A DNA stretch of 64,000 nucleotides from Vibrio splendidus 12E03 (GCF_000272105.2 NZ_AJZD02000021.1:52230-116229); one strand, 5' to 3'. Positions 49,264 to 59,662 are shown, numbered from the stretch's first letter. Notes: generated by a model not told the origin, from the letters alone. Numbers and translations are program-made.

Positions 49264-49728
49264 ATGTCCACAACCACAGCTCGTCTAGATGATCTAGACC
49301 GTGCCATTCTCAAAACCTTGATGGAAGATGCACGTACTCCTTATGCTGAAATGGCAAAGCAGTTCGATGTCAGCCCTGCAACGATTCACGTTCGCATCGA
49401 AAAGATGAGATCGGCAGACATTATTGAGCGAACGGAAGTTGTGGTAAACACCAAAAAGCTGGGTTACGACGTGTGTTGCTTTATTGGCATCAACCTTAAT
49501 GCTGCCAAAGATTACCACTCGGCGATCGCTAAGCTGAATGCCTTAGACGAAGTGGTTGAGGCGTACTACACCACTGGTGCTTACAATATCTTTGTAAAGC
49601 TGATGTGTAAGTCGATAGAAGAGCTGCAGTTTGTATTGATCGATAAGCTGCAAGCGATCGATGAAGTTCAGTCGACAGAGACACTGATTTCATTGCAGAA
49701 CCCTATCAACCGCAATGTGAATCCATAA
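49264..49728 (+). CDS. asnC: Transcriptional regulator AsnC
   Basis: AsnC is an Lrp-type regulator; in E. coli it controls asnA in response to asparagine. The 154-aa protein has the N-terminal helix-turn-helix (DLDRAILKTLMEDARTPYAEMAKQFDVSPATIHVRIEKM) and the C-terminal RAM domain, with near-identical blocks to E. coli AsnC (LGYDVCCFIGINL, DEVVEAYYTTGAYNIFVK, EVQSTETLISLQNPI). This supports AsnC over Lrp. It has its own terminator and no asnA neighbour in view. Confidence 0.93.
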   Translation: MSTTTARLDDLDRAILKTLMEDARTPYAEMAKQFDVSPATIHVRIEKMRSADIIERTEVVVNTKKLGYDVCCFIGINLNAAKDYHSAIAKLNALDEVVEAYYTTGAYNIFVKLMCKSIEELQFVLIDKLQAIDEVQSTETLISLQNPINRNVNP

Positions 49729-49765
49729 CATTGATTCGCCTTGCTTGGCATCAAACACAGACAAA

Positions 49766-49793
49766 AAAAGAGCCTCTAACTAGAGGCTCTTTT
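49766..49793. terminator. Terminator between asnC and prlC
   Basis: AAAAGAGCCTCTA-AC-TAGAGGCTCTTTT is a 13-bp stem with A- and T-tracts, usable by both convergent genes. Confidence 0.9.
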
Positions 49794-49830
49794 CGCAATT
49801 AACTCTTAATAAACTAGATAGTTACCGTAA

Positions 49831-51873
49831 TTATGCGTTAATGCCCGCGTGACGAAGCATTGCGTCGATTTGTGGCTCACGACCACGGAAGCGTTTGAAC
49901 AGCTCCATTGGCTCTTCACTGCCACCCATTTCAAGGATGTTGTTCAGGAAGCGATTACCCGTTTCAGTGTTGAAGATACCCTCTTCTTCAAATGCTGAGA
50001 ACGCATCTGCCGATAGCACTTCTGCCCACAGGTAGCTGTAGTAGCCCGCGCTGTAACCACCAGCAAAGATGTGACCAAAGCTGTGTGAGAAACGGTTCCA
50101 ATCTAGGCTTGGCAGTACCGATACCTTAGACTTAACATCCGCTAGCGTTTCTAGTACGCGACCACCCACTTCAGGGTCGTACTCTGTGTGTAGCGTGAAA
50201 TCGAACAAACCAAGCTCTAGCTGACGCAGGATAAACATCGCAGATTGGAAGTTCTTCGCCGCTAGCATCTTCTCTAGCATCTCTTTTGGTAGCGCTTCAC
50301 CCGTTTCGAAGTGACCAGAGATGAACGACAGCGCTTCCTCTTCCCAACACCAGTTTTCTAGGAACTGACTTGGCAATTCAACCGCATCCCAAGGCACGCC
50401 ATTAATACCCGCAACTGCGCCCGCTTCTACTTGCGTCAGCATGTGGTGAATGCCGTGACCGAATTCGTGGAATAAGGTTACCACTTCATCGTGAGTAAAC
50501 AGTGCTGGCTTATCACCAACAGGCTTGTTGAAGTTACACGTTAGGTAAGCAACCGGCGTTTGCAGCTCACCAGACTCAGTAATGCGACGACCACGACAGT
50601 CATCCATCCAAGCGCCACCACGTTTGTGTTCACGTGCGTATAGATCTAGGTAGAAGCTACCACGTAGTGTTCCGGTCGCATCAAAGATATCAAAGAAACG
50701 CACAGACTCATGCCAAGTGTCTACACCTTCACGCTCTGTTACCGACATACCAAACACGCGGTTCAGTACCTCAAACAGACCTGAAACCACATTAGATTCT
50801 GGGAAGTAAGGGCGAAGCTCTTCATCAGAGATCTCGAACAGCTTCTGTTTTTGTTTCTCGCTGTAGTAAGCGATGTCCCAAAGATTCAATTCAGAAACAC
50901 CAAACTCTTTCTCAGCAAACTGACGTAGCTCTTCTACTTCGCGCTCACCTTGTGGTTTGGCTTTTACTGCTAAGTCGTTAAGGAAGCCAAGTACTTGGTC
51001 TGGCGTTTCTGCCATCTTGGTCGACAATGATTTTTCGCTGTAGGTGCTGAAACCCAGCATGCGAGCGATCTCGTGACGCAGCTTAAGTTGTTCAGTAATG
51101 ATCTCAGTGTTGTCCCACTTACCTGCATTTGGACCGCGATCTGAAGCGCGAGTTACGTAAGCTTCGTACAGCTCTTTACGTAGCGCTTGGTTATCACAGT
51201 AAGTCATCACAGGTAGGTATGAAGGGATATCTAGAGTCAGTAGGTAACCTTCTTGTTCTTTAGACTCCGCTGCTGCTTTCGCTGCCGCCAGTGCTGATTC
51301 AGGCATACCTGCCAGTTCAGCGACATCTGTAATGTGCTTGCTCCAACCCATGGTTGCATCAAGCACATTGTTTGAGAATTGAGAGCCTAGCTCAGACTGG
51401 CGCTTACTGATCTCGCCATAGCGGTGCTGCTCGTCTGCTGGTAAGCCAATGCCTGACAGTTCGAAATCGCGCAGTGCATCGGTAATGGTTTTTTGTTGAG
51501 CTCTATTTAATGCCGAAAATGCTTCACTCGCCTTGATCGCTTTGTACGCTTCAAACAGGCCTTTGTGTTGACCAACCCACGTGCCGTACTCAGACAGCAG
51601 AGGCAAACAGCTCTCATACGCTTCACGCAACTCGTCGCTGTTCACAACCGAGTTCATGTGGCTTACTGGTGACCAAACACGGCCTAAACGATCATCCACT
51701 TCTTCAATTGGAGCAACTAGGTTGTCCCAGCTTGGCGAAGTATTACCTTCAAGTACTTGTTCTATCTTGTTGCGACACGCTTCAATCACTTGCTCAACCG
51801 CTGGCTTAATATGCTCAGGTTTGATTTGTGAAAACGGAGGTAAGTCCGTGAAGGTTAATAGCGGATTAGACAT
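49831..51873 (-). CDS. prlC: Oligopeptidase A
   Basis: PrlC (OpdA) is a cytoplasmic M3-family zinc metallopeptidase that degrades peptides, including cleaved signal peptides. The 680-aa protein has HEFGHGIHHML, the HExxH zinc motif (with the second His), and the downstream Glu in WDAVELPSQFLENWCWEEEAL. Both are intact and the length equals that of E. coli. ATG 51873 gives MSNPLLTFTDLPPF, as in relatives. It is divergent from rlmJ over 278 bp, which contains no recognised element. Confidence 0.97.
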   Translation of the reverse strand: MSNPLLTFTDLPPFSQIKPEHIKPAVEQVIEACRNKIEQVLEGNTSPSWDNLVAPIEEVDDRLGRVWSPVSHMNSVVNSDELREAYESCLPLLSEYGTWVGQHKGLFEAYKAIKASEAFSALNRAQQKTITDALRDFELSGIGLPADEQHRYGEISKRQSELGSQFSNNVLDATMGWSKHITDVAELAGMPESALAAAKAAAESKEQEGYLLTLDIPSYLPVMTYCDNQALRKELYEAYVTRASDRGPNAGKWDNTEIITEQLKLRHEIARMLGFSTYSEKSLSTKMAETPDQVLGFLNDLAVKAKPQGEREVEELRQFAEKEFGVSELNLWDIAYYSEKQKQKLFEISDEELRPYFPESNVVSGLFEVLNRVFGMSVTEREGVDTWHESVRFFDIFDATGTLRGSFYLDLYAREHKRGGAWMDDCRGRRITESGELQTPVAYLTCNFNKPVGDKPALFTHDEVVTLFHEFGHGIHHMLTQVEAGAVAGINGVPWDAVELPSQFLENWCWEEEALSFISGHFETGEALPKEMLEKMLAAKNFQSAMFILRQLELGLFDFTLHTEYDPEVGGRVLETLADVKSKVSVLPSLDWNRFSHSFGHIFAGGYSAGYYSYLWAEVLSADAFSAFEEEGIFNTETGNRFLNNILEMGGSEEPMELFKRFRGREPQIDAMLRHAGINA

Positions 51874-52151
51874 ATAAACATTCCTTTGGCGTTAGAGACT
51901 TTCGTCTTTTTGTAATGAGGTCGTCTTACAGTCATCAGGCTAAAGTTCGCCCTAAAAAATCACCTGCGAATAGTTATTAAATAGTGCCCAACAAGGCAAA
52001 TTTCAATAGTAGAACCAATAACTAACTGCATATTGCTAGTGACTGTTCCTGAATTGTTCGAGAATTTATGGTCCATTGAGGGTTATAATAGTCTGATTAA
52101 CCCCACCTACACTAACCACACTCTAATTCGAGAGTGTTACGAGAGTTTAAT

Positions 52152-52991
52152 TTGTTAAGTTATCGCCACAGCTTCCACGCGGGCAACCATGCCGACGTAG
52201 TAAAGCATATCGTACAGAGCCTTATTCTTAATTCTTTGAAACAGAAGGATAAGCCTTTTGTTTATCATGACACTCACTCTGGTGTTGGTCGTTACGACTT
52301 AACGCATGAATGGTCTGAACAAACCGGTGAATACAAGCAAGGTATTGCCCGCGTTTGGGAGCAAAAAGACCTTCCTGAAGACATTCAAAGCTACCTTGAG
52401 TCTATTTCCATTCTAAATAATGGCGAGAAACTGCGTTACTACCCAGGTTCTCCACGTGTTGCACGTGCACACCTGCGTGACCAAGACCGCATGGTTCTGA
52501 CTGAGCTTCACCCAGCCGATCACCCTCTGCTTGAGCAAGAGTTCCACCGCGATCGTCAGGTATCTATCTACAAAGAAGATGGGTTTAAGCGCTTAAAGGG
52601 CAGCCTGCCACCAAAAGAACGTCGTGGTTTAGTACTGATCGATCCACCTTACGAGCTAGCAAAAGAGTATCGTGATGTCGTGACAGCAATCGCTCAAAGC
52701 CACAAGCGCTGGGCAACTGGTATCTACGCAATTTGGTACCCGGTAGTAAACCGCTGTGATATCGAAGATATGATCGAAGGTCTCGAAGGCTTAGGCATCA
52801 ACAAGATTCTACAAATCGAACTTGGCGTATCACCAGACACCAATGAACGTGGCATGACAGCATCAGGCATGATCGTGATTAACCCGCCTTGGAAGTTAGA
52901 AAGCCAAATGAAAGAGATTCTTCCATTCTTGAAGGAAGCAATTGCTCCGGCGACCGGTCACTTCAAAGTAGAGTGGATCGTACCCGAGTAA
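52152..52991 (+). CDS. rlmJ: 23S rRNA (adenine2030-N6)-methyltransferase RlmJ
   Basis: RlmJ methylates A2030 of 23S rRNA and allows use of extracellular DNA as a nutrient in E. coli (YhiR). The 279-aa protein starts (M)LSYRHSFHAGNHADVVKH and has the catalytic LVLIDPPYEL (DPPY) and the AGNHADV SAM/RNA-contact segment. The start is a TTG at 52152 giving the family N-terminus, with GAGAG upstream; an in-frame GTG at 52134 would add six residues. It is next to gor, as in E. coli (prlC-rlmJ-gor). Confidence 0.95.
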   Translation: MLSYRHSFHAGNHADVVKHIVQSLILNSLKQKDKPFVYHDTHSGVGRYDLTHEWSEQTGEYKQGIARVWEQKDLPEDIQSYLESISILNNGEKLRYYPGSPRVARAHLRDQDRMVLTELHPADHPLLEQEFHRDRQVSIYKEDGFKRLKGSLPPKERRGLVLIDPPYELAKEYRDVVTAIAQSHKRWATGIYAIWYPVVNRCDIEDMIEGLEGLGINKILQIELGVSPDTNERGMTASGMIVINPPWKLESQMKEILPFLKEAIAPATGHFKVEWIVPE

Positions 52992-53179
52992 TCTCGAACT
53001 TAACGTCATGCTCTGACGAATATTCAGCAGATTGTGACGTACACGAATAAATTTTAAACAGGGAGATTGAGTTCAACCGATCTGCCCTCAATATAATAAT
53101 TAGACAATTTAAGAATCTATAGGACGTAGGTGTTCAGTGCGCTCACTGTACCCACAGCCTTCAATAAATGGAGAAAGTA

Positions 53180-54535
53180 ATGGCGACTCATTTTGATTAC
53201 ATCTGTATCGGCGGCGGTTCAGGCGGCATCGCATCAGCAAACCGCGCAGCAATGCACGGTGCAAAGGTTGCACTTATCGAAGCTCAAGACCTTGGTGGTA
53301 CTTGTGTAAACGTTGGTTGTGTTCCTAAAAAGGTAATGTGGCACGGCGCTCAAGTTGCTGAAGCTATCAACCTATACTCTGAAGATTACGGCTTCGACGT
53401 TGACGTAAAAGGCTTCAACTGGAGCAAATTAGTGGAAAACCGCCAAGCGTACATTGGCCGTATCCACCAATCTTACGATCGCGTTCTTGGTAACAACAAA
53501 GTAAACGTAATCAAAGGCTTTGCTAAGTTCGTTGACGAGAAAACTGTTGAAGTTAACGGTGAACACTACACAGCTGATCACATCCTGATCGCAGTTGGTG
53601 GTCGTCCAACCATTCCAAACATCCCAGGCGCAGAATACGGCATCGATTCAAATGGCTTCTTCGACCTAATGGAGCAACCTAAACGTGTTGCTGTTATCGG
53701 CGCAGGCTACATCGCAGTAGAAATCGCAGGCGTACTAAGCGCACTTGGCACAGAAACGCACCTGTTCTGTCGTAAAGAGTCACCACTTCGTAGCTTCGAT
53801 CCAATGATCATCGAGACATTGGTTGAAGTAATGGAAGCGGAAGGCCCAACACTGCATACACACTCTGTTCCAAAAGAAGTAGTGAAAGAAGCTGACGGCA
53901 CACTGACTCTACACCTAGAGAACGGCAACACTCAAAACGTTGACCACCTAATCTGGGCTATCGGTCGCCACCCAGCCACTGACACTATCAACCTAGCATC
54001 AACTGGCGTTGCAACTAACGACCGTGGCTACATCAAAGTAGACGAGTTCCAAGCAACTAATGTTCCTGGCATCTACTGTGTTGGCGACATCATGGAAGGC
54101 GGTATCGAGCTAACACCTGTCGCTGTTAAAGCAGGTCGTCAGCTTTCAGAGCGCCTATTCAACGGCCAAACAAACGCGAAGATGGACTACAAGCTAGTTC
54201 CTACTGTTGTATTCAGCCACCCGCCTATCGGTACAATTGGTCTAACGACTCAAGAAGCTGAAGAGCAATACGGCAAAGACAACATCAAGGTTTACACGTC
54301 GGGCTTCACGGCAATGTACACAGCAGTAACCAAGCACCGTCAACCTTGTAAGATGAAACTAGTATGTGCTGGCGAAGAAGAGACTGTAGTTGGCCTACAC
54401 GGCATCGGTTTCACTGTTGATGAAATGATTCAAGGCTTCGGCGTTGCAATGAAGATGGGCGCAACCAAAGCAGACTTCGACTCTGTTGTGGCGATTCACC
54501 CAACGGGCTCAGAAGAGTTCGTAACGATGAGATAA
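53180..54535 (+). CDS. gor: Glutathione-disulfide reductase
   Basis: Gor reduces glutathione disulfide with NADPH. The 451-aa flavoprotein has the FAD motif [12 protein letters not shown], the redox-active disulfide GTCVNVGC (Cys42 and Cys47), the NADPH motif [26 protein letters not shown] and the C-terminal [14 protein letters not shown] with the catalytic His-Glu. ATG 53180 is preferred because GGAG lies 7 bp before it; the frame opens four codons earlier at 53168. It ends at a terminator at 54561. Confidence 0.97.
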   Translation: MATHFDYICIGGGSGGIASANRAAMHGAKVALIEAQDLGGTCVNVGCVPKKVMWHGAQVAEAINLYSEDYGFDVDVKGFNWSKLVENRQAYIGRIHQSYDRVLGNNKVNVIKGFAKFVDEKTVEVNGEHYTADHILIAVGGRPTIPNIPGAEYGIDSNGFFDLMEQPKRVAVIGAGYIAVEIAGVLSALGTETHLFCRKESPLRSFDPMIIETLVEVMEAEGPTLHTHSVPKEVVKEADGTLTLHLENGNTQNVDHLIWAIGRHPATDTINLASTGVATNDRGYIKVDEFQATNVPGIYCVGDIMEGGIELTPVAVKAGRQLSERLFNGQTNAKMDYKLVPTVVFSHPPIGTIGLTTQEAEEQYGKDNIKVYTSGFTAMYTAVTKHRQPCKMKLVCAGEEETVVGLHGIGFTVDEMIQGFGVAMKMGATKADFDSVVAIHPTGSEEFVTMR

Positions 54536-54560
54536 TCGACACCTTTTGTTGATAACTCTT

Positions 54561-54588
54561 AAAAGCAGGCCTTGTGCCTGCTTTTTTT
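54561..54588 (+). terminator. Intrinsic terminator after gor
   Basis: AAAAGCAGGC-CTTGT-GCCTGCTTTTTTT, 25 bp after the gor stop codon. Confidence 0.92.
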
Positions 54589-54666
54589 ATGCCCACTCTT
54601 GAACCTTACTCCCCAACTCCACGTAACACAGATACTAACCTATCTAGAACAGCAATGGAGTTTGTT

Positions 54667-54918
54667 ATGAATCTACTAATTGAATCATTTGAAGGCGGGA
54701 TCTACTTGGCTTACCAAGTTATTGGCGAGCAAAAGCAATTAATTAAAGATGACCACCAGCATCCTAAGAAGTTTTTGAGTGTAAACCAAGCACGCGATCA
54801 CTTTAGCGACCAAGCCGTGGCATCAGCAATGCTGGTTCATAACAGCGCCTACGACGAAATGTGTGGTGAACACTGTGGTAGCACACAACCTTTCGAGATT
54901 GATTTGAAGTGGAGTTAA
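54667..54918 (+). CDS. Small DUF6482-like protein
   Basis: The 83-aa product begins MNLLIESFEGGIYLAYQVIG and ends MCGEHCGSTQPFEIDLKWS, with two Cys near the end. ATG 54667 has GGAG 7 bp upstream; the open frame extends to 54574 through the gor terminator, which is not plausible. The pattern ESxEGGxYLA...D resembles DUF6482, a family of about 100 aa from gamma-proteobacteria. The function is unknown. A terminator follows at 54949. Confidence 0.65.
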   Translation: MNLLIESFEGGIYLAYQVIGEQKQLIKDDHQHPKKFLSVNQARDHFSDQAVASAMLVHNSAYDEMCGEHCGSTQPFEIDLKWS

Positions 54919-54948
54919 ATCAACCTCAAATCAATCGCGATAAAAATT

Positions 54949-54975
54949 GAAAGGCTTGCATCAATGCAAGCCTTT
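54949..54975. terminator. Terminator between the DUF6482-like gene and nqrB paralogue
   Basis: GAAAGGCTTGCA-TCA-TGCAAGCCTTTC is a 12-bp stem; a short T-rich sequence follows on the plus strand and A/T-rich sequence on the minus strand. Confidence 0.75.
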
Positions 54976-55010
54976 CTTATGGGAGTCACTTTCACTTTTA
55001 ACCACTTAGA

Positions 55011-56252
55011 TTAGCGCGATGTCCGTTTCAGTCTTCGTTTGATGTTCTGCTCTTTCACTACAAAGTCGAACAGCGGAGCGAACAGGTTGGCGAACAAGAT
55101 AGCCAGCATGATGCCCTCTGGGTAGGCTGGATTGAGCACTCGTATACCAACCGTCATCACACCAATCAAAATCCCATAGGCCCATTTACTCTGATTGGTA
55201 AACGCGGCAGATACAGGGTCTGTTGCCATGAAGAAGGTACCAAAGGCAACACCACCCAACACAAAGTGCCAGTAGAACGGCATCGAAAACATAGAGTTGG
55301 TTTCTGACCCTATCCAATTCATCAAGCTAGATGTCACAACGAGACCGACAATCACACCGGCGACAATGCGCCAAGACGCTATCTTCATCACAATCAAAAT
55401 CAACCCCGTCAGCATGATAAGCAGTGACGACACCTCACCCATCGAACCTGGAATATTACCGATAAAGGCATCCATCCAGGTGATCGCCTCGCCAGTCATA
55501 TTATTGATTAGTGACGGGCTGCCCCCCTCATACCATTGGCTCAGTGGGGTCGCGCCTGAATAGCCGTCAGCAGCAACCCATACCAACCCACCGGACATGT
55601 TGGCGGGATAGGCAAAGTAAAGGAACGCGCGTCCTGCAAGGGCTGGGTTCAAGAAATTTCGCCCTGTGCCGCCGAATAACTCTTTGGCGACAACGATACC
55701 AAAGGTGATACCTAACGCGGCTTGCCAAAGCGGAATGGTTGGCGGAAGAATAAGCGCAAACAGTACCGAACTTACAAAAAAGCCTTCATTCACCTCGTGT
55801 TTTCGCACAACGGCAAATAAAACTTCCCAGAAGCCCCCCACCACAAATACGGTGACATAAACAGGTAAGAAGTAGAGCGCCCCCAAGAACATCTGACTTC
55901 CCCAGCCGCTTGCTACTAAGGACGGTGCATCACCAAACGCCCACGATAAGCGCCAACTACTGTCGATGATAGAAGCAAGTTCGTTAAATTGATAGCTAGA
56001 GGTTAATGCGAGGACGCTTTGGTGTCCGACGTTATACATCCCCCAAAACATCGCGGGGAAGGTCGCCAACCACACCAGAATCATGATTCGTTTGAGATCG
56101 ATGCTATCTCGAACATGGGTCAAGCCTTGGTTTACGTTGCCAGGTGTATAAAATATCGTCGCGAAAGCCTCGTATACAGGATAAAGCTTTTCGTACTTCC
56201 CTCCGGCTTCAAAGCGTGGAGCCACGTCTTCTAATCGTTTTTTTAAACTCAT
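55011..56252 (-). CDS. NqrB-like subunit, standalone paralogue
   Basis: NqrB is the largest membrane subunit of the sodium-pumping NADH:quinone reductase and carries covalent FMN on a Thr. This 413-aa protein has about ten membrane helices and reads like NqrB throughout ([72 protein letters not shown]). The FMN-attachment motif is intact (DGYSGATPL) and [12 protein letters not shown] is conserved. However, nqrA, C, D, E and F are not next to it; neighbours are unrelated, and terminators bound it. The start chosen is ATG 56252 (MSLKKRL); a GTG 12 bp earlier is possible. Whether it joins the main complex is unknown. Confidence 0.9.
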   Translation of the reverse strand: MSLKKRLEDVAPRFEAGGKYEKLYPVYEAFATIFYTPGNVNQGLTHVRDSIDLKRIMILVWLATFPAMFWGMYNVGHQSVLALTSSYQFNELASIIDSSWRLSWAFGDAPSLVASGWGSQMFLGALYFLPVYVTVFVVGGFWEVLFAVVRKHEVNEGFFVSSVLFALILPPTIPLWQAALGITFGIVVAKELFGGTGRNFLNPALAGRAFLYFAYPANMSGGLVWVAADGYSGATPLSQWYEGGSPSLINNMTGEAITWMDAFIGNIPGSMGEVSSLLIMLTGLILIVMKIASWRIVAGVIVGLVVTSSLMNWIGSETNSMFSMPFYWHFVLGGVAFGTFFMATDPVSAAFTNQSKWAYGILIGVMTVGIRVLNPAYPEGIMLAILFANLFAPLFDFVVKEQNIKRRLKRTSR

Positions 56253-56404
56253 AATCTCAATCACCTTATTGCTTGAGTTATGGTTTTCTACGCATCAACC
56301 GTGCTATTTGAACAATTTTTAACGATATTTAGTCAAATTCGTTTTGAAGAAGTAGACATCAAGAACTTAGACCAACATTGAAACAGAAAGATGTAAAAAC
56401 AACA

Positions 56405-56428
56405 AAGCCCCAGCGATGGCTGAGGCTT
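56405..56428 (-). terminator. Terminator after the SPOR-domain gene
   Basis: On the minus strand AAGCCTCAGC-CATC-GCTGGGGCTT (one G-T pair) followed by TGTTGTTTTT. Confidence 0.8.
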
Positions 56429-56452
56429 ATTTGGTATTACTACGGGTCTTCG

Positions 56453-57430
56453 TTATTTAACGCACATTACGTTAAGCAGTGAAGAGCCTTTGAGTTGGTT
56501 TACGTTACCATTAGTGAACAGGCCTTTCTTATCCGCTCCCCAATAAGGTAGGTGCATTGGCCAGTTCTGGTTTTCCATCACTTTTGAGCTCAAGATGCTC
56601 TGCCACTGCTTTTCACTCATCAGCTTCATATTGACCTTATTACATACCAATTCAGCGCTGCCGTAGTCTAAACGGCTCCAAGGCTTACCTTGCTCCATAT
56701 AGAACTGCTGTTGATGGTCTAGAAGGTAAGGAATCGCATACTGGCTACCCGCAACGTCTGCGGTCACGCGAATCTCGATCTCTAGATCATTGTCTGAGCT
56801 CGCGTTACCACTTGGTAGCGTCTGAATAACAGCAGCACTTGTTACCGCCGCCGCTTGCTTGGCAGCCACAGGTTTCGATACAGGCTTAGCTTCTACTTTT
56901 GCTTTTACAGGAACCTTAGGCTTCACCGCTTTTGGCTCTGCCGCTTTTGCAACGATAGGCTGTGATGAGGTTTTCGACTTATCGACCATACGAATAAAGG
57001 CTTCACCGTAACCAGGAACCTTACGTACCTGAGTTAGGTCTTTTCTCGCATCAGAGAAGGTAGAGTAAGGTCCAATTAAGCAACGGTAGTCCCCGCCTTC
57101 AGGCTTCATCCAAACGTTGGTCGAGATTTTCTCATACAGAGGCTTTGCTCGATTCAATGACAAAGGCTTATTCAGCAGGCCACATTGAACCCAAAACAGT
57201 TCGTTATCTGAATGACGTTTAGGCGCCTTGCTACCCCAAACTCCCTTACCGATCGGACATGATTGCTCTAGCTGTGGTAATTGGTTAGTGCTTGCCTGAG
57301 TTGCATCACATAGAACCGATTCAGCATTCACTTGGCTCGATACCAAAAGGGATGCAGCGATAAGCCCCATACGATAATGTCTCGTCACAGCACGACATAC
57401 AGCATTCATTGTCAATTTCATAACCACCAC
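56453..57430 (-). CDS. SPOR-domain periplasmic protein
   Basis: The 325-aa product has a signal peptide (MGLIAASLLVSSQVNA preceded by a basic stretch), an SPOR-like region at about residues 78-150 (FWVQCGLLNKPLSLNRAKPLYEKI ... YRCLIGPYSTFSDARKDL), a Lys/Pro/Ala-rich linker (about 160-200) and a C-terminal domain with several Trp (KPWSRLDYGSAELVCN; LPYWGADKKGLF). SPOR domains bind denuded glycan at division septa. GTG 57430 has GAGGG at proper spacing and is preferred over ATG 57421. The C-terminal domain is not recognised. Confidence 0.75.
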   Translation of the reverse strand: MVVMKLTMNAVCRAVTRHYRMGLIAASLLVSSQVNAESVLCDATQASTNQLPQLEQSCPIGKGVWGSKAPKRHSDNELFWVQCGLLNKPLSLNRAKPLYEKISTNVWMKPEGGDYRCLIGPYSTFSDARKDLTQVRKVPGYGEAFIRMVDKSKTSSQPIVAKAAEPKAVKPKVPVKAKVEAKPVSKPVAAKQAAAVTSAAVIQTLPSGNASSDNDLEIEIRVTADVAGSQYAIPYLLDHQQQFYMEQGKPWSRLDYGSAELVCNKVNMKLMSEKQWQSILSSKVMENQNWPMHLPYWGADKKGLFTNGNVNQLKGSSLLNVMCVK

Positions 57431-57538
57431 TTAAACCCTCGCGGATTAATTATTACCGAATCAATGTCGATAAAACATGAATTCCATTTTAAGTATTATT
57501 GACACTATCAATGACACTAAGTTCCAGATCCATTAAGC

Positions 57539-57568
57539 AAAAAAAGAGCCGTAATTGCTTACGGCTCT
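57539..57568 (-). terminator. Terminator at the end of the peptide ABC operon
   Basis: On the minus strand AGAGCCGTAA-GCAA-TTACGGCTCT followed by seven T, 40 bp past the permease gene. Confidence 0.92.
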
Positions 57569-57608
57569 TAGTTTAGTGACTTTTTTTACTAAAAATCAAA
57601 CCGAGCTA

Positions 57609-58547
57609 TCACCCTTTGTAGATTTTCGGGTTAAACACGTCGCGTAACCAGTCACCTAATAGGTTAATAACTAGAACCAATGTTACCAAAAGCACACCCG
57701 GGAATGCTGTGATCCACCATGCTCCTGAGAAAATGTAGTTAAAACCAGTACTGATCAGAGCACCGAGTGACGGTTGGTCTACCGGTAGGCCTAAACCTAG
57801 GAAAGAAAGTGCCGCTTCTGACATGATGGCATTTGCCACCTGTACCGTAGAGATAACCAAAATTGGCGATAAACAGTTAGGCAGAATATGACGGAACATG
57901 ATGCGAGGCGCTCTAAAGCCCATCACTCGTGCTGCTTCTACGTACTCTTTCTTCTTCTCAGCCAATACGGATGCGCGAATCGTACGAGCATACTGCGGCC
58001 ATTCTGCAATACCGATGATCACCACCAGCATAACAACCGCATATTGCGCATAGAAGTCACTGCCGAAGCTTGCCTTAAAGATGGCTGAGACAATGATCGC
58101 AACCATCATGGTTGAGAATGAAAGCTGAACATCGGCAAAACGCATTAGGAAGCTATCAATACGACCACCGAAGTAACCCGCAGACAGACCAATGATGATA
58201 CCGAGAGTCAGCTGAAGACCTACCGCGAGGAAACCAATCGTCAACGAAAGACGAGAGCCGTAAAGCATAGTAGATAGGATGTCACGACCTTGCTCATCAG
58301 TACCCAGTAAGAAACGCTCTTCGCCATCCTCCATCCAAGATGGTGGCAACTCAGAATCCATGATGTCGATAGACGTCACATCATAAGGGTCTGTTGGCGC
58401 TAGAATCGGTGCCGCTAATGCCATAATAAGAAAAGCTGCAAAGATAGCGAAGCTAACCATTGCCACTTTATCACGTAAGAAGTAGTACAGAATATCTGAC
58501 TGCTTGAATCGCTCCCAACGCGATGGAGCTGTTGTTGTGTGTTCCAT
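57609..58547 (-). CDS. Peptide ABC transporter permease (DppC/OppC type)
   Basis: The 312-aa inner-membrane permease has the N-terminal OppC-type extension (MVSFAIFAAFLIMALAAPILAPTDPY; LLGTDEQGRDILSTMLYGSRLSL) and the EAA loop, YVEAARVMGFRAPRIMFRHILPNCLSPILV, that contacts the ATPase. Six hydrophobic segments are seen. It is the last gene of the importer operon (ATPase, binding protein, permease B, permease C), 2 bp after the DppB-like gene. Confidence 0.92.
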   Translation of the reverse strand: MEHTTTAPSRWERFKQSDILYYFLRDKVAMVSFAIFAAFLIMALAAPILAPTDPYDVTSIDIMDSELPPSWMEDGEERFLLGTDEQGRDILSTMLYGSRLSLTIGFLAVGLQLTLGIIIGLSAGYFGGRIDSFLMRFADVQLSFSTMMVAIIVSAIFKASFGSDFYAQYAVVMLVVIIGIAEWPQYARTIRASVLAEKKKEYVEAARVMGFRAPRIMFRHILPNCLSPILVISTVQVANAIMSEAALSFLGLGLPVDQPSLGALISTGFNYIFSGAWWITAFPGVLLVTLVLVINLLGDWLRDVFNPKIYKG

Positions 58548-58549
58548 GA

Positions 58550-59527
58550 TTATGCTCCTTTCCCTGTAATGTTCACTGTTGGGTTAATGATGCCGTACAG
58601 CAGGTCAACAATGGTGTTCGTTACTACGAAGATCAGGCCAACGAAGATAACGTATGCGGTAATCAGTGGAGTATCCACTCGGTTAATCGCTTCAAGGAAT
58701 AGGAAGCCGGTGCCTGGCCACTGGAATACAGTTTCAGTAAGAATGGTGTAAGCCACCATAGTACCGATTTGAACACCACCTACCGTTAATACTGGCAGCA
58801 TTGTGTTTTTCAAAGCGTGTTGGTAGTAAATCTTGTTCAGCGCTAGGCCTTTTGCTTTACCAAACTTGATGTATTCAGAGCTAAGAACCTCTAGCATTTC
58901 AGAACGTACTAGACGAATGAATAGCGGCAGCATGATAGATGCTAGAGCAATACTCGGCAGCACTAAGTGCGCAAGGCCATCTATCGTTAAGAAGCCAGAC
59001 TCCCAACCAAACCAGTTTGCGGTCTCACCACGTCCAAACGACGGCAGCCAACCTAATTCAATAGAGAATACATACATCAACATGATTGCGGTTAAGAAAA
59101 CAGGCACAGAAATGCCGATACTACTGCCCGCCATCACCAGTTTAGTGAAGAAGCTTTTTGGGTGTATTGCAGAATAAACGCCAAGTGGAATCGACAGACA
59201 AACGATGATCAGAGAAGCGCCAAACACAAGTTCAAGCGTCGCCACCAGCTTATCTAAGATTACGTCCACAGCAGGGCGTTTAAAGAAATATGAAGTACCA
59301 AGATCACCTTGTAGAGCAGCGCTCACAAAGCGGGTGTATTTTGTAATGAAGGGATCATTTAAGCCGAGTTCATCACGCAGCGCTTGACGCTCCGATTCTG
59401 AAACAGATTGACCGACTAACTCACGCAACGGGTCGCCCAGGTTATCCTGAATGGCAAACGCCACCAAACTGATCACAAACATCACTATCAGTGCCTGAAA
59501 CAGGCGCTTGACCAGAAACGTAACCAT
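58550..59527 (-). CDS. Peptide ABC transporter permease (DppB/OppB type)
   Basis: The 325-aa protein starts with the typical N-terminal helix of DppB permeases (MVTFLVKRLFQALIVMFVISLVAFAI) and the GDPLRELVGQSVSE sequence, and has the EAA loop YIKFGKAKGLALNKIYYQHALKNTMLPVLTV. It pairs with the DppC-type permease that starts 2 bp later. Together they form the membrane channel of a peptide or related-solute importer. Confidence 0.92.
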   Translation of the reverse strand: MVTFLVKRLFQALIVMFVISLVAFAIQDNLGDPLRELVGQSVSESERQALRDELGLNDPFITKYTRFVSAALQGDLGTSYFFKRPAVDVILDKLVATLELVFGASLIIVCLSIPLGVYSAIHPKSFFTKLVMAGSSIGISVPVFLTAIMLMYVFSIELGWLPSFGRGETANWFGWESGFLTIDGLAHLVLPSIALASIMLPLFIRLVRSEMLEVLSSEYIKFGKAKGLALNKIYYQHALKNTMLPVLTVGGVQIGTMVAYTILTETVFQWPGTGFLFLEAINRVDTPLITAYVIFVGLIFVVTNTIVDLLYGIINPTVNITGKGA

Positions 59528-59662
59528 TCCTTGCCCCTTATCTATCCATGACTATCTAATCGAAATCCGCGACTAGATAACAAAATTCAGTCTTAAAAAA
59601 GGTATTTAGCCCGACTGAAGGAAGACCAAATACCGAAACTTAAATCTATTTCTTAATAATTT

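Noticed and set aside
54574..54666. Upstream extension of the DUF6482-like gene
   Set aside because: It would begin inside the gor terminator; ATG 54667 has a good ribosome site.
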